This document shows, piece after piece, positions 1 through 8,317 of a stretch of 42,018 bases of DNA. The notes beneath the pieces were generated by a model. It did not search any database, had not been told where the DNA came from, and worked only from the letters and a program-made list of their open reading frames with translations. Origin of the DNA: an uncultured bacterium (GTDB lineage: Bacteria; Verrucomicrobiota; Kiritimatiellia; RFP12; CAIWXQ01); contig CAIWXQ010000046.1 of assembly GCA_903916675.1 (NCBI GenBank), forward strand, positions 1-42,018. The letters are read 5' to 3'. Each line of letters begins with the position of its first letter. Position 1 is the first letter of the stretch. The translations under genes and the position numbers were made by a program.

Positions 1-334
1 CCCAGTGCGGCTGGTCGTCCTCTCAGACCAGCTAGCCGTAAGCCTTGGTGAGCCGTTACCTCGCCAACAAGCTGATGGCACACGGGTTCCTCCTTGAGCG
101 GCAGGCCTTGCGGTCCCCACCTTTAGCGTCCCCAGGATGCCCTGGAGGGCCTCATTCGGTATTAGCACCGTTTTCACGGCGTTATCCCCAGCTCAAGGGT
201 AGATTACCCATGCATTACTCGCCCTTTCGCCACTCTCAGGACATTGTATTGCTACATTGTCCATCCCGTTCGACTTGCATGCCTAATCCACGCTACCAGC
301 GTTCGTTCTGAGCCAGAATCAAACTCTCAAAAGA
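1..334 (-). rRNA. rrs: 16S ribosomal RNA, 5' portion (partial)
   Basis: Read on the minus strand, 308-327 gives the near-universal 27F primer site at the start of bacterial 16S rRNA (AGAGTTTGAT followed by TCTGGCTCAG). The rest follows the expected order for helices H6 to H12, including the stretch GGTCTGAGAGGACGACCAGC near 10-30. Only roughly the first 330 bases are present and the gene runs off the left edge. The mature 5' end is placed about 7 bases upstream of AGAGTTTGAT, near 334. The early motif AACGAACGCTGG and GTGGATTAGGCATGCAAG fit a PVC-group 16S (by memory, not by search). Confidence 0.97.
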
Positions 335-777
335 AAAATACACATCGGCCGGTCTTGCGACCGGACGACGTTTTGTTTCGGGTCCATACCCTCACAAGCA
401 CATCGAATCGCGTCCCTTCTAAATCGAAAGGTCGTCAAAACTATGCAGATTTCAAAGAGCCAACCGCTGAAATCCGATCCGCCTCGCCATGCGTTTCCGG
501 AATCAGCGGCAATTTGAAAAGATATCACAGTCCGAACTGGACCGTCAACCCTTTCGCCACAAAAAAAATTCCGCGGCCTTGTCGTGCAGTGCGGACGCAA
601 GCGCCACGCTTTGCCTCGACATGAAGGTCAACCGTTCCGCAATCCTGCGGCCGTTGCCGACCTTCGGCCGCGAACTCTCGTTTCGCGGTCCCTTCAGTTA
701 CTCACCGGATCGCTCCGGTTTTGACCGATGGGGTTGTCAAATCGTCTGCGTCCTTTCGGACGCGAAACGGGAGATAA
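335..777 (-). other. rRNA operon leader (transcribed spacer upstream of 16S)
   Basis: About 440 bases separate the predicted rrn promoter from the 16S 5' end, with no credible reading frame. On the minus strand the leader carries a boxA-like site (451-460) and two good hairpins: GCGTCC/GGACGC around a TTTC loop at 748-763, and a 7-bp CCGCGAA/TTCGCGG-type stem at about 672-692. Such leaders normally assist antitermination and 16S processing; that role is inferred from position. Confidence 0.6.
451..460 (-). promoter_or_regulatory. boxA-like rRNA antitermination site
   Basis: The minus strand reads GCTCTTTGAAA, close to the bacterial boxA consensus (GCTCTTTAACA), about 120 bases before the 16S start. 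boxA in the leader RNA is bound by NusB/S10 for processive rRNA antitermination. Identified by motif and position only. Confidence 0.6.
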
Positions 778-804
778 ATTATCATTCTGTGTGTGCTGCG
801 TCAA
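778..804 (-). promoter_or_regulatory. Candidate rrn promoter with AT-rich upstream element
   Basis: On the minus strand a -35 TTGACG (799-804) is followed after 15 bases by GATAAT (778-783); reading TAATTT as the -10 instead gives a spacer of 17. Directly upstream (808-865) is a strongly AT-rich tract in an otherwise GC-rich window, as expected for an UP element of a strong rRNA promoter. A second TTGACA on this strand, near 735-740, lacks a matching -10. Confidence 0.5.
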
Positions 805-865
805 TGGTGATTTGAAATAATTTTGTCCTGAATATAAGATTTGTAATTGATTGTACACCAGCATT

Positions 866-1128
866 TTATGACTTTGCCTATTCGGAACTGCTTTGTGGGA
901 GTGGTGTTTTTTTTGACAGAACCCCGCGACCGCCCTTCGCGACAACCCGGGACGGACGGTGAGGGCGCGTACATAGTTGTCTTCAACAACCATCTGGCGC
1001 CGCGCTCGACCGCTGTTCCTGAATGAGCGCAACATTCTTAGAGAAATGAGCCAATCTGCCGATCTGGCCAAGCCGGTAAGTTTTCCTTTTCTCCAGAACA
1101 GCCCGCCGCTATTCTGTCCCGGATCGCC
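866..1128. other. Intergenic, no feature recognised
   Basis: This stretch lies between the rrn promoter and the divergent Rsm22-like gene. It contains a T-run and a TTGACA hexamer at 913-918 on the plus strand, without a convincing -10 downstream. No RNA or conserved frame is evident. Confidence 0.5.
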
Positions 1129-2286
1129 ATGACCTATCCGCCTGAACTCGAAGACTGGTGGCTGACACAGGCCTGCAAGGCAACCGGCTGCAATGACCAC
1201 GTCCAAGCCATTCTTCGCCTGGAGCCAGTTGCAGGTCGTTTAAGCGATCAGTTTACTGTCGACCGTCCAGAGGTCTTTACTGATTATTTTGCAGATCGTG
1301 TCTCACTATCAGCATACGGGATTCTATTTTTTCCACAAACATTTGCAAGATCGATAGTTGCAATTTCTGAACTAATGTCTCATTGCGATTTTTATCGTTC
1401 AAATCGAGAAAATGGTTCCGCTTCCATCCGCGTGCTGGATCTTGGGTGCGGTACGGGCGCATCCACTCTGGCAGCGGCTCATTTGCTGAACCACCTTTCT
1501 CCTTCCCTGCATGCGGTTGACCGCTCCACTACCGCGCTGACCGCACTCCGGCAGGTTTTTGACAGCTGTCGCTCGCTCTGGCCAGCAGCCACGCTCGAGA
1601 TACACGCCAGCGACGCCCGTGCCGATGGGCTTACCGGTGCGTTCGATCTGATTCTCGCCTGTTTTACGCTGAACGAACTCTTTTCCGATGCCCAGGAACC
1701 GCACGCCGAACGCTGGTTGCACCAGCAACTCGACCGCCTTGCACCCCAAGGGGCCCTGGTCATTCTCGAACCCGCCGGCACCATCACGTGCGAACGCCTG
1801 CAGCGGTTCCGCAATCGCATCGCAGGAAAGCCGGGCTTTTCCATTGCCGCCCCCTGCCTGCATCAGAAACCCTGCCCCATGCTTGGCGCGAACTGCGGCT
1901 TCTGCCACGATGTGCGCTCGTGGCGCGTTCCTGACAGCGTCAATCTCATCAACCGCCGCCTCTTCCGATCTGTCCACGATCTCAAGCACGGCTTGTTGAT
2001 CGTTCAGCGCGCCACGCCGCCACGGGAAACCCAGGCCTCGCTCTTCCGCATGGTCGGGCCCATAAACCGCGACAAGGCACGCGTAGCCACCTATGGCTGT
2101 TGCGGCGATGGCACGTTACGAAAAATCGAACAGATGACCCGCGGACTTTCACGACCCCAGATTGACGCCCTCGCTTCGCACGAACGCGGCGATTGCCTGC
2201 GCCTCGTCAATCCCCGCCTGCTCGGCGACGGTCGCACTTGGCGCGTCGAGGCGCTGGAACCGGCGTACCATCCGGCGGCCCATTGA
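1129..2286 (+). CDS. Rsm22-like (METTL17 family) SAM methyltransferase
   Basis: 385 aa protein with a Rossmann methyltransferase core. The SAM-binding motif I (VLDLGCGTGAST) lies near residues 102-113, and the fold continues through DRSTTAL and DLILACFTLNEL. A cysteine cluster near residues 243-259 (C-x5-C-x6-C-x2-C, in CPMLGANCGFC) matches the metal or Fe-S site of Rsm22/METTL17 proteins, which bind the small ribosomal subunit in mitochondria. A C-terminal extension (about 310-385) has YGCCGDG and a small basic tail. It is monocistronic and precedes tkt by about 110 bases. The codons for residues about 42-98 are clearly more AT-rich than the rest. Family assignment is moderately secure; whether it methylates rRNA is unknown. 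Confidence 0.7.
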   Translation: MTYPPELEDWWLTQACKATGCNDHVQAILRLEPVAGRLSDQFTVDRPEVFTDYFADRVSLSAYGILFFPQTFARSIVAISELMSHCDFYRSNRENGSASIRVLDLGCGTGASTLAAAHLLNHLSPSLHAVDRSTTALTALRQVFDSCRSLWPAATLEIHASDARADGLTGAFDLILACFTLNELFSDAQEPHAERWLHQQLDRLAPQGALVILEPAGTITCERLQRFRNRIAGKPGFSIAAPCLHQKPCPMLGANCGFCHDVRSWRVPDSVNLINRRLFRSVHDLKHGLLIVQRATPPRETQASLFRMVGPINRDKARVATYGCCGDGTLRKIEQMTRGLSRPQIDALASHERGDCLRLVNPRLLGDGRTWRVEALEPAYHPAAH

Positions 2287-2394
2287 CCTGGAGGCAACAG
2301 GCGCCTATTTTCTTCACGAGCGCGCTGGACACCCGCACTTGGTTTCTGCCATCATTTGTGCTCGTTTCCGTTTGCAATACAAAGGATTCTGCCC

Positions 2395-4395
2395 ATGACA
2401 CCGATCTCCAATGACGATCTCCTGCTCGCCGCCAACACCATCCGCTGCCTGTCGATCGACGGCGTGCAGGCCGCCAACTCCGGCCATCCCGGCCTCCCCA
2501 TGGGCATGGCCGACGTCGCCGCCGTGCTCTGGCTCAAGCACCTGAAGCACTCCCCCGCCAATCCACAGTGGCCAGACCGCGATCGCTTCGTACTCTCCGG
2601 CGGCCACGGCAGCATGCTCATCTATAGCCTCCTCCATCTCGCCGGCTACAAACTGCCGATCGACGAGCTCAAACGCTTCCGCCAGCTCGGCAGCCTCACC
2701 CCCGGACACCCCGAGTACGGCCACACCGAAGGCGTCGAGACCACCACCGGGCCGCTCGGCCAGGGGATCGCCAATGCCGTGGGCATGGCGCTCGCCGAGC
2801 GCATGCTCGCCGCCCGCTTCAACACCGCGGAGCTCACGCCGGTCGACCACCGCACCTTCGTCTTCTGCGGCGACGGCGACCTGATGGAAGGGCTCAGCCA
2901 CGAGGCCATTTCCCTTGCCGGCCACCTGCAGCTGGACCGCCTCGTGCTCTTCTACGACAGCAATGGCATCACCATCGAAGGGCACACAGACCTTGCGGTC
3001 AGTGACGACCCCAAGAAGCGCTTCCAAGCCTGCAACTGGCACGTGATCGAGCTCGACGGCCATGATTTCGACAAGATCGACGCAGCCATCCGCCGCGCCC
3101 TGCGCCTCACCGGAAAACCAGTCTGCATCATCTGCAAGACCCACATCGGCAAGGGAAGCCCCAATAAGGTCGATTCGCACGAAGCCCATGGAGCTCCCCT
3201 CGGCGTTGAGGAGGTCAAACTCACCAAGCGCGCCCTCGGTTTCCCGGAGGATCAGTTTTTCTACGTCCCCGAGAAGGTCTACCAGCTCTTCGAGGCGCGG
3301 GCCGCCAAAATGCTGCGCGCGCAGAACCAGTGGGCACGCCGGCTCAAGGTCTGGCACGCCGCCGACCCGGCCGCTGCCGCGCGCTGGCGCCAGCACCTGA
3401 ACGACGAGCTCCCCGCTGACCTCGAAAAACTGCTGCCAGCCTGCGACCCTGCCAAGCCCATGGCCACGCGCTCCGTCTCCGGCGTGGTGCTCAACGCGCT
3501 GGCGCCCGCGCTGCCGCAGCTCGTGGGTGGCTCGGCCGATCTCGCACCCAGCACCATGACTCTCCTGAAGGGCAGCCCCTTCATCGCACCCGGCGCATTC
3601 GCGGGACGCAACTTCCACTTCGGCATCCGCGAGCACGCCATGGCTGCGATCATGAACGGCATCACCGTGCACGGTGGCTTCCGCATATTCGGCGGCACCT
3701 TCTTCGTGTTCAGCGATTACTGCCGCCCGGCCATTCGCCTGGCAGCCATCATGAAGCTGCCCGTGGTCTACGTCTTCACACACGACAGCTTCTACGTCGG
3801 CGAGGATGGCCCCACGCATGAGCCTGTCGAGCAGATCGCCGCGCTGCGTTGCATCCCGGGGCTGACCGTGATCCGGCCGGCCGACCCCACCGAGACCGGC
3901 GCCGCCTGGATCGTCGCGCTGAAGCACAAGCAGGGGCCTGTGGCCCTGCTGCTCACGCGCCAGAACACTGCCGTGATCGACCGCGCCGCCTACCCTGCGG
4001 CCAGCAACCTCGAAAAGGGCGGCTATACGCTCTGGCAGAACGGCTCCGGCACACCGGACCTGATGATCCTTGCCACCGGTTCCGAGGTCGAGATCGCGCT
4101 GGCCGGCGCCAAACAGCTTGCGGGCGTCAATGTGCGTGTCGTGAGCCTGCCCTCATGGGAGCTTTTCGCTGCACAATCGCAGGAGTATCGTGACAGCGTC
4201 ATCGACCCCCAGTGCTGCAAGCGTCTGGTGGTCGAGGCCGGCACCTCGTTCGGCTGGGAGCGCTACATCGGCCGCCGCGGCGCGGCGCTCACGCTCGACC
4301 ACTTCGGTGCCTCCGGCGCCTACAAGGATTTGGCCAAGGCCTTCGGCTTCACGGCGGAGAACGTGGCGGCCAAGGCTAAGGCGATGCTGCAGTAA
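2395..4395 (+). CDS. tkt: Transketolase
   Basis: 666 aa, full length for the TPP-dependent transketolase family, which moves two-carbon ketol units between sugar phosphates in the pentose phosphate pathway. The TPP/Mg motif GDGDLMEG lies near residue 160. N-terminal substrate motifs HPGLPMG and the [12 protein letters not shown] region are present, and the C-terminal half has the [17 protein letters not shown] signature and a transketolase C domain. I chose ATG 2395 over the in-frame ATG at 2356 because AAAGGA lies 8-9 bases upstream and the family normally begins at this point. No operon partner is apparent. Confidence 0.96.
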   Translation: MTPISNDDLLLAANTIRCLSIDGVQAANSGHPGLPMGMADVAAVLWLKHLKHSPANPQWPDRDRFVLSGGHGSMLIYSLLHLAGYKLPIDELKRFRQLGSLTPGHPEYGHTEGVETTTGPLGQGIANAVGMALAERMLAARFNTAELTPVDHRTFVFCGDGDLMEGLSHEAISLAGHLQLDRLVLFYDSNGITIEGHTDLAVSDDPKKRFQACNWHVIELDGHDFDKIDAAIRRALRLTGKPVCIICKTHIGKGSPNKVDSHEAHGAPLGVEEVKLTKRALGFPEDQFFYVPEKVYQLFEARAAKMLRAQNQWARRLKVWHAADPAAAARWRQHLNDELPADLEKLLPACDPAKPMATRSVSGVVLNALAPALPQLVGGSADLAPSTMTLLKGSPFIAPGAFAGRNFHFGIREHAMAAIMNGITVHGGFRIFGGTFFVFSDYCRPAIRLAAIMKLPVVYVFTHDSFYVGEDGPTHEPVEQIAALRCIPGLTVIRPADPTETGAAWIVALKHKQGPVALLLTRQNTAVIDRAAYPAASNLEKGGYTLWQNGSGTPDLMILATGSEVEIALAGAKQLAGVNVRVVSLPSWELFAAQSQEYRDSVIDPQCCKRLVVEAGTSFGWERYIGRRGAALTLDHFGASGAYKDLAKAFGFTAENVAAKAKAMLQ

Positions 4396-4493
4396 GAATC
4401 GCACCGTTCATAGAGAAGTTTCCTTGGGGTGACGCTGCAAGCCGCCGCTTGCCGGATGTTTGACCTTCCTTGGTGAACCGGTAAACCCACCCT

Positions 4494-5216
4494 ATGGACA
4501 TTTCCCAGCAACTCCACTCGATCGCCGACACCTGGGGCACGGACTTTTTCGGTGTCGCAGACCTGACGCCGGCGCGCGCGGCCATCCTGCAACAGGGCGG
4601 GCCGGAAGTCGCATCCTATCCGCGCGCCGTTTCCGTGGGGTTCGCGCTTCCGCATGCGATTGTCGATCAACTGCCGCAGCGTGCGGATCGCACCGTCACG
4701 TTGAGCTACCGGCACCATTGCTATGATGTGATCAACCAGCGCCTGGACCTCATCACCTCACAGATCAGCGCAGCGCTGCAACGCGCCGGACACCGCGCCT
4801 GGCCAATACCGGCGTCGCAAACCGTGAATGAAAAACTTCTCTGTGGAATCTTCTCGCACAAGCTGGCGGCACATCTGGCAGGACTGGGCTGGATCGGCCG
4901 AAGCTGCCTGCTCGTGACGCCTCAGGCAGGCCCGCGGGTGCGCTGGGCCACGGTGCTGTCCGACGCCCCGCTCCCTGAAACCGGCAAGCTCATGGACGTC
5001 CGCTGTGGCGATTGCCGTCAGTGCGTCGATATCTGCCCGGCCCAGGCATTCACAGGTGAACCGTTCCGTGAATCCGAGCCGCGCGAAGCCAGATACGACG
5101 CCCGCAAATGCGAACAGTACCTCGTGCGCATGCGCGAAACCAACGCCAAATTCGGCGTGTGCGGCATGTGCCTGTATGTCTGCCCGCACGGGAGAAAGAA
5201 GCGCGCGGAAGGGTAA
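4494..5216 (+). CDS. QueG-like 4Fe-4S double-cluster protein (short form)
   Basis: 240 aa protein resembling the central part of epoxyqueuosine reductase QueG. It has an N-terminal region with DFFGVADLTPAR, a middle part with LAGLGWIGRS (the KxxGxxxxGRS-like motif of this family) and two ferredoxin-type 4Fe-4S clusters near the C-terminus (CGDCRQCVDICP and CGMCLYVCP, with an extra Cys in KCEQY). QueG proteins are usually about 350-380 aa and end in a HEAT-like domain; that part is absent. It may therefore be a corrinoid/Fe-S reductase of unknown substrate rather than a true QueG. No strong ribosome site is visible before ATG 4494. Confidence 0.7.
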   Translation: MDISQQLHSIADTWGTDFFGVADLTPARAAILQQGGPEVASYPRAVSVGFALPHAIVDQLPQRADRTVTLSYRHHCYDVINQRLDLITSQISAALQRAGHRAWPIPASQTVNEKLLCGIFSHKLAAHLAGLGWIGRSCLLVTPQAGPRVRWATVLSDAPLPETGKLMDVRCGDCRQCVDICPAQAFTGEPFRESEPREARYDARKCEQYLVRMRETNAKFGVCGMCLYVCPHGRKKRAEG

Positions 5217-5271
5217 GGCGGCGTGCAGGTAAGGCCGCCAAAAAATATCCTGCGTATCCGACCTCCGCGCG

Positions 5272-6282
5272 CTATTCGTACCCGCGCGGGTTTTGCGATT
5301 GCCAGCGCCACTGGTCGGCGCACATCTCGTCCACGCTGCGCTCGGCCTTCCAGCCGAGCAGCTGGAGCGCCAGAGAAGGATCCGCGTAGCATTCCGCCAC
5401 GTCGCCAGGACGCCGTGGCGCCAGTTCGTACGCCACCTTCCGGCCGCTGGCCTTCTCAAATGCGCGGATCATCTCCAGCACGCTGGTGCCGCGACCTGTG
5501 CCGAGATTCACCGTGACCAGAGATGGTTTCCGCGCCAGGTAGTCCAGCGCCGCCAAGTGCCCCCGCGCCAGGTCCACCACGTGGATATAGTCGCGCACGC
5601 CAGTGCCGTCGCACGTCGGATAGTCGCTGCCGAACACGCGCAGCTTGGGCAGCTTGCCCACCGCCACCTGTGCCACGTACGGCATCAGGTTGTTCGGAAT
5701 GCCGTTGGGATCCTCGCCGATGCGGCCGCTGATGTGCGCGCCCACCGGGTTGAAGTAGCGCAGCCGCGTGATGCCCCAGCCCGGCCCGGCAGCGTCGAGG
5801 TCGCGCAGCATCTGCTCGATCATCAGCTTGGTCTGGCCGTACGGATTGGTTGCACTCAGCGGCGCGTCCTCGCGCAGCGGCATGGATTTCGGCACGCCAT
5901 ACACCGTGGCGGAAGAGCTGAACACCAGCAGTTTCACGCTGTGCGCGCGCATGACATCCAGCAGGACTAGCGTGCCAGTGATGTTGTTGTGATAGTACTC
6001 CAGTGGCTTCTGCACGGACTCGCCCACAGCCTTGAGACCCGCAAAATGAATCACCGCGTCGTAACGCGCGGCCGCAAAGACGGCGTCGAGCTTCGCGCGG
6101 TCCAGTAGATCGACCTTGTGGAAAGCGAATGAGCGCCCGGCGATCTCCCGCACGCGCCGCAGCGACTCCTCCTTGCTGTTGCAGAGGTTGTCGACCACTG
6201 TCACGGCGTGCCCCTTTGCCAAAAGCTCGATGACCGTGTGGCTGCCGATATATCCCGCGCCGCCGGTGACTAGAATGTTCAT
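5272..6282 (-). CDS. galE: UDP-glucose 4-epimerase
   Basis: 336 aa extended short-chain dehydrogenase. It has the NAD-binding GGAGYIGS motif at residues 7-14, the catalytic YGQTK (YxxxK), and conserved [22 protein letters not shown] and C-terminal [10 protein letters not shown] segments. It interconverts UDP-glucose and UDP-galactose for surface polysaccharide or galactose use. Start is ATG 6282, with AAGGAG 7 bases upstream; a longer frame to 6312 lacks this. The gene is convergent with the QueG-like gene and follows the DUF1848 gene after a palindromic repeat. Confidence 0.95.
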   Translation of the reverse strand: MNILVTGGAGYIGSHTVIELLAKGHAVTVVDNLCNSKEESLRRVREIAGRSFAFHKVDLLDRAKLDAVFAAARYDAVIHFAGLKAVGESVQKPLEYYHNNITGTLVLLDVMRAHSVKLLVFSSSATVYGVPKSMPLREDAPLSATNPYGQTKLMIEQMLRDLDAAGPGWGITRLRYFNPVGAHISGRIGEDPNGIPNNLMPYVAQVAVGKLPKLRVFGSDYPTCDGTGVRDYIHVVDLARGHLAALDYLARKPSLVTVNLGTGRGTSVLEMIRAFEKASGRKVAYELAPRRPGDVAECYADPSLALQLLGWKAERSVDEMCADQWRWQSQNPRGYE

Positions 6283-6385
6283 GCTTTCTCCTTCGAACGA
6301 ATCTACACGCACATCCGTGCATCAGAATAGCAAAGCCCCTCCAGACGCGCCAGCCTCGCGACAGCCAGCACAAGAACGTAAAAGA

Positions 6386-6539
6386 CTTTGGACACAGAGG
6401 GCACAGAGCGAGACAGAGATCACAGAGAATTTTGCAACTGCGGCCATCCTCCTGCGCCAAGGCTCCAGCAGACAAGCCGGCCGTGGCTATAGAAGCCTCT
6501 GTGCCCTCATCTCCCCCTCTGCGCCCTCTGTGTCCAAAG
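6386..6539. repeat. Palindromic repeat A1 (ACACAGAG words)
   Basis: Outer arms 6386-6402 and 6523-6539 form a perfect 17-bp inverted repeat (CTTTGGACACAGAGGGC and its complement). Each arm continues inward with degenerate CACAGAG words at about 9-base spacing. The core near 6428-6446 resembles the core of copy A2 (17338-17445). The right arm lies inside the DUF1848 reading frame and supplies its last ~20 codons and stop. Confidence 0.85.
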
Positions 6540-7467
6540 CACCTCTACATTCCTGCAACAACTGCTTCGATTCCTCCCGTGTACGCCCCAAAAAGAGGGA
6601 ATTTGGATCGTGCGCGTGAACGGCGGCCGCCGCGCGGGCGGGATCCGCATTGGCGTAGCAGTAGACGCAGCCATGTAAACAAGTTTCATAGCGGCCGATG
6701 TCCACGCTGTCTGCGCAGCCGCATTCCGGCCGGTTCGGGTGCCGGGGCGTGCGGCAGGAGGCGCCGGAATAGAGACGCGCGATCGCCTCGCCGTCGATGC
6801 AGTGTGCGCGGTGGACGCGGCCGCCCAGCAGGTTGTTGCAGCAGCAGGCGTGCAGCGTCATGCCGTGCGCTTCGGCAATGCCGGCCAGCTGCTCCGCCAG
6901 TTTCCGACGAGCAGGCAGGTCCGGGTCGACAATGCGTACACCGGTTGCACGCTCCAGGGCGGCGAGGTTGCACTCGACCTTGCGGTAGCGCCAGGCAAAA
7001 CTGACGATGCAGCGCCGTACGCTCCCGCGCAGCGCAGCAGCCAGCGCAGCAAAGCGGTCGAGGTGAGATTCAGCCAGCGTCAACTCCGAGAGGATGATCG
7101 GGTCGTAGCGCCACTGAATGTGCTCCGGCGAGAAGCGGCTGGCGAGTTCGCGCAGGCTGTCAACCGCGTCTTCCATTGGCACAACGCGTGGCTCGAAGAT
7201 GGACGGCAGCCCGGTGATGGTGTAGTTGAAAAAGCAGGGGTAACCGCGCGCCTGCAGCGTGCGCAGGTGCGGCAGGAACAGGCGGAAATTCTTCGACCAG
7301 AAGGCCAGGCAACGAACATCATCGCGCCGCAGCGATACGAGCTGCGGCCGGCCACCGAACGGATTCTCCCAGCCGACGATCCCGGCGTCCAGCCGCCGGA
7401 GAAACCAATCGCCATAGAAGGCAGGAATGTCGGTGCGCCGCGAGATGGAGATAATCCGGGGAGGCAT
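6487..7467 (-). CDS. DUF1848 family protein with C-terminal CxxxCxxC Fe-S motif
   Basis: 326 aa. The N-terminus (IISISRRTDIPAFYGDWF) and FFNYTITGL, IQWRYDPI and CIVSF segments are typical of DUF1848. The protein has a Cys-rich middle (HACCCNNLLGG near 207-215) and a C-terminal C263-x3-C267-x2-C270 motif like that of radical SAM enzymes, but at the opposite end from usual. Function is unknown; the family is noted for this cysteine cluster. The last ~20 residues (about 307-326) are encoded by repeat A1, so the ancestral protein probably ended near residue 305. It follows dedA on the same strand. Confidence 0.85.
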   Translation of the reverse strand: MPPRIISISRRTDIPAFYGDWFLRRLDAGIVGWENPFGGRPQLVSLRRDDVRCLAFWSKNFRLFLPHLRTLQARGYPCFFNYTITGLPSIFEPRVVPMEDAVDSLRELASRFSPEHIQWRYDPIILSELTLAESHLDRFAALAAALRGSVRRCIVSFAWRYRKVECNLAALERATGVRIVDPDLPARRKLAEQLAGIAEAHGMTLHACCCNNLLGGRVHRAHCIDGEAIARLYSGASCRTPRHPNRPECGCADSVDIGRYETCLHGCVYCYANADPARAAAAVHAHDPNSLFLGRTREESKQLLQECRGALDTEGAEGEMRAQRLL

Positions 7468-7488
7468 GGCTGTGAACCCGCGTGCGGC

Positions 7489-7530
7489 GGCGCGCGTGTC
7501 ACGCGCCGACTGCGGCTGGCACAGCCGCAG
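7489..7530. repeat. Double palindrome downstream of dedA
   Basis: CTGCGGCTG/CAGCCGCAG forms a perfect 9-bp stem with a GCA loop at 7510-7530. It sits beside a second palindrome, GGCGCG/CGCGCC, at 7489-7507. Neither is followed by a T-run, so a classical terminator is unlikely. It occupies the gap between the dedA stop and the DUF1848 start. Confidence 0.6.
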
Positions 7531-7569
7531 CTACACAAATACCGTACGTGCGACGCATCGCAAGAAAAG

Positions 7570-8187
7570 CTAACCCTTCATGTCCGTGTCCGTCGTGTCA
7601 GCCGGCGGCGCCGTGCGGGCGTGATGGCGTCGGACCAGTAACACGATCAGTCGGATCACCCCGACCACGATCAGGAGACCCAGCAGGATGGAGGGCAGCA
7701 TGTGCCGTGCATCGGCCTTCAGGTTGTTCAAGATCTCAATCAGCGCCTCACCCATCCCGTAGCCCAGGCATCCAAGCAGCGTGGCCCACGATAAGGCGCC
7801 GAAGCAGTTCAGCAGCGTGAAGCGGCCATGGCCGACGCCGCTGGCGCCGATCAGCAACGGCGTGAGGATGCGGAAGCCATAGAAGAAGCGGAATGCGAAG
7901 GCGATGACTGAGCCGTGTCGGCGCAGATGGTGGAAGACCTTTTCGGCCCGCTGCTTCAATCGCGGGAAGCGGTTGAGAACCTGCAGCCCCTTGTGCCGGC
8001 CGAGGCTGAAGCAGACCTGGTCGCTGACGATGGCGCCCATGAATGCGGCGAGGATGACGCCGTAGAGCCTCAGGTCTGTGCAGCGCGCGCACAGCCCACC
8101 CACTATCAGGGCAATATCGCCCTCCAGGAACGTGCCGATCAGCACGCCAAGGTACCCGTACGTCTCGATGCCTTCCTTGAGCGTCAT
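7570..8187 (-). CDS. DedA family membrane protein
   Basis: 205 aa integral membrane protein. It shows the DedA/SNARE-associated pattern: an N-terminal YGYLGVLIGTFLEGD segment with the conserved acidic residue, then FRFFYGFRILTPLLIGASG (the F/YGR-R-x-P-like amphipathic region), SWATLLGCLGYGMG and a final transmembrane helix near 165-187. DedA proteins are membrane transporters or flippases linked to polyprenyl phosphate or phospholipid recycling and to proton-motive force upkeep. The exact substrate cannot be told here. It lies directly downstream of murA on the same strand, consistent with an envelope role. Confidence 0.9.
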   Translation of the reverse strand: MTLKEGIETYGYLGVLIGTFLEGDIALIVGGLCARCTDLRLYGVILAAFMGAIVSDQVCFSLGRHKGLQVLNRFPRLKQRAEKVFHHLRRHGSVIAFAFRFFYGFRILTPLLIGASGVGHGRFTLLNCFGALSWATLLGCLGYGMGEALIEILNNLKADARHMLPSILLGLLIVVGVIRLIVLLVRRHHARTAPPADTTDTDMKG

Positions 8188-8317
8188 GTCAGCCTGCCGA
8201 CTGCCGGAAATCCGTCACCGGTAAACATTCCAGCTGTCTCCTCAACCGATTAAAGAGGAGTATAGCGTGCGCTACGTCTGCGGCCAAGCCCGGCGTTGCG
8301 GCTGTTGCGTCGACGCG

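Noticed and set aside
694..1206. 170-codon minus-strand frame between 16S and the Rsm22-like gene
   Set aside because: It overlaps the rrn promoter and leader, with no recognisable protein features.
2314..3927. 537-codon open frame antisense to transketolase
   Set aside because: It mirrors the transketolase codons in a GC-rich gene and has no recognised domain, ribosome site or independent support.
5217..5239. GGCGGC/GCCGCC hairpin between the QueG-like gene and galE as a terminator
   Set aside because: On the plus strand it is followed by A rather than T, and on the minus strand the T-run comes before the stem.
5293..5970. 225-codon open frame antisense to galE
   Set aside because: Shadow of the galE codon pattern; composition is His/Arg/Ala-rich as expected for such shadows.
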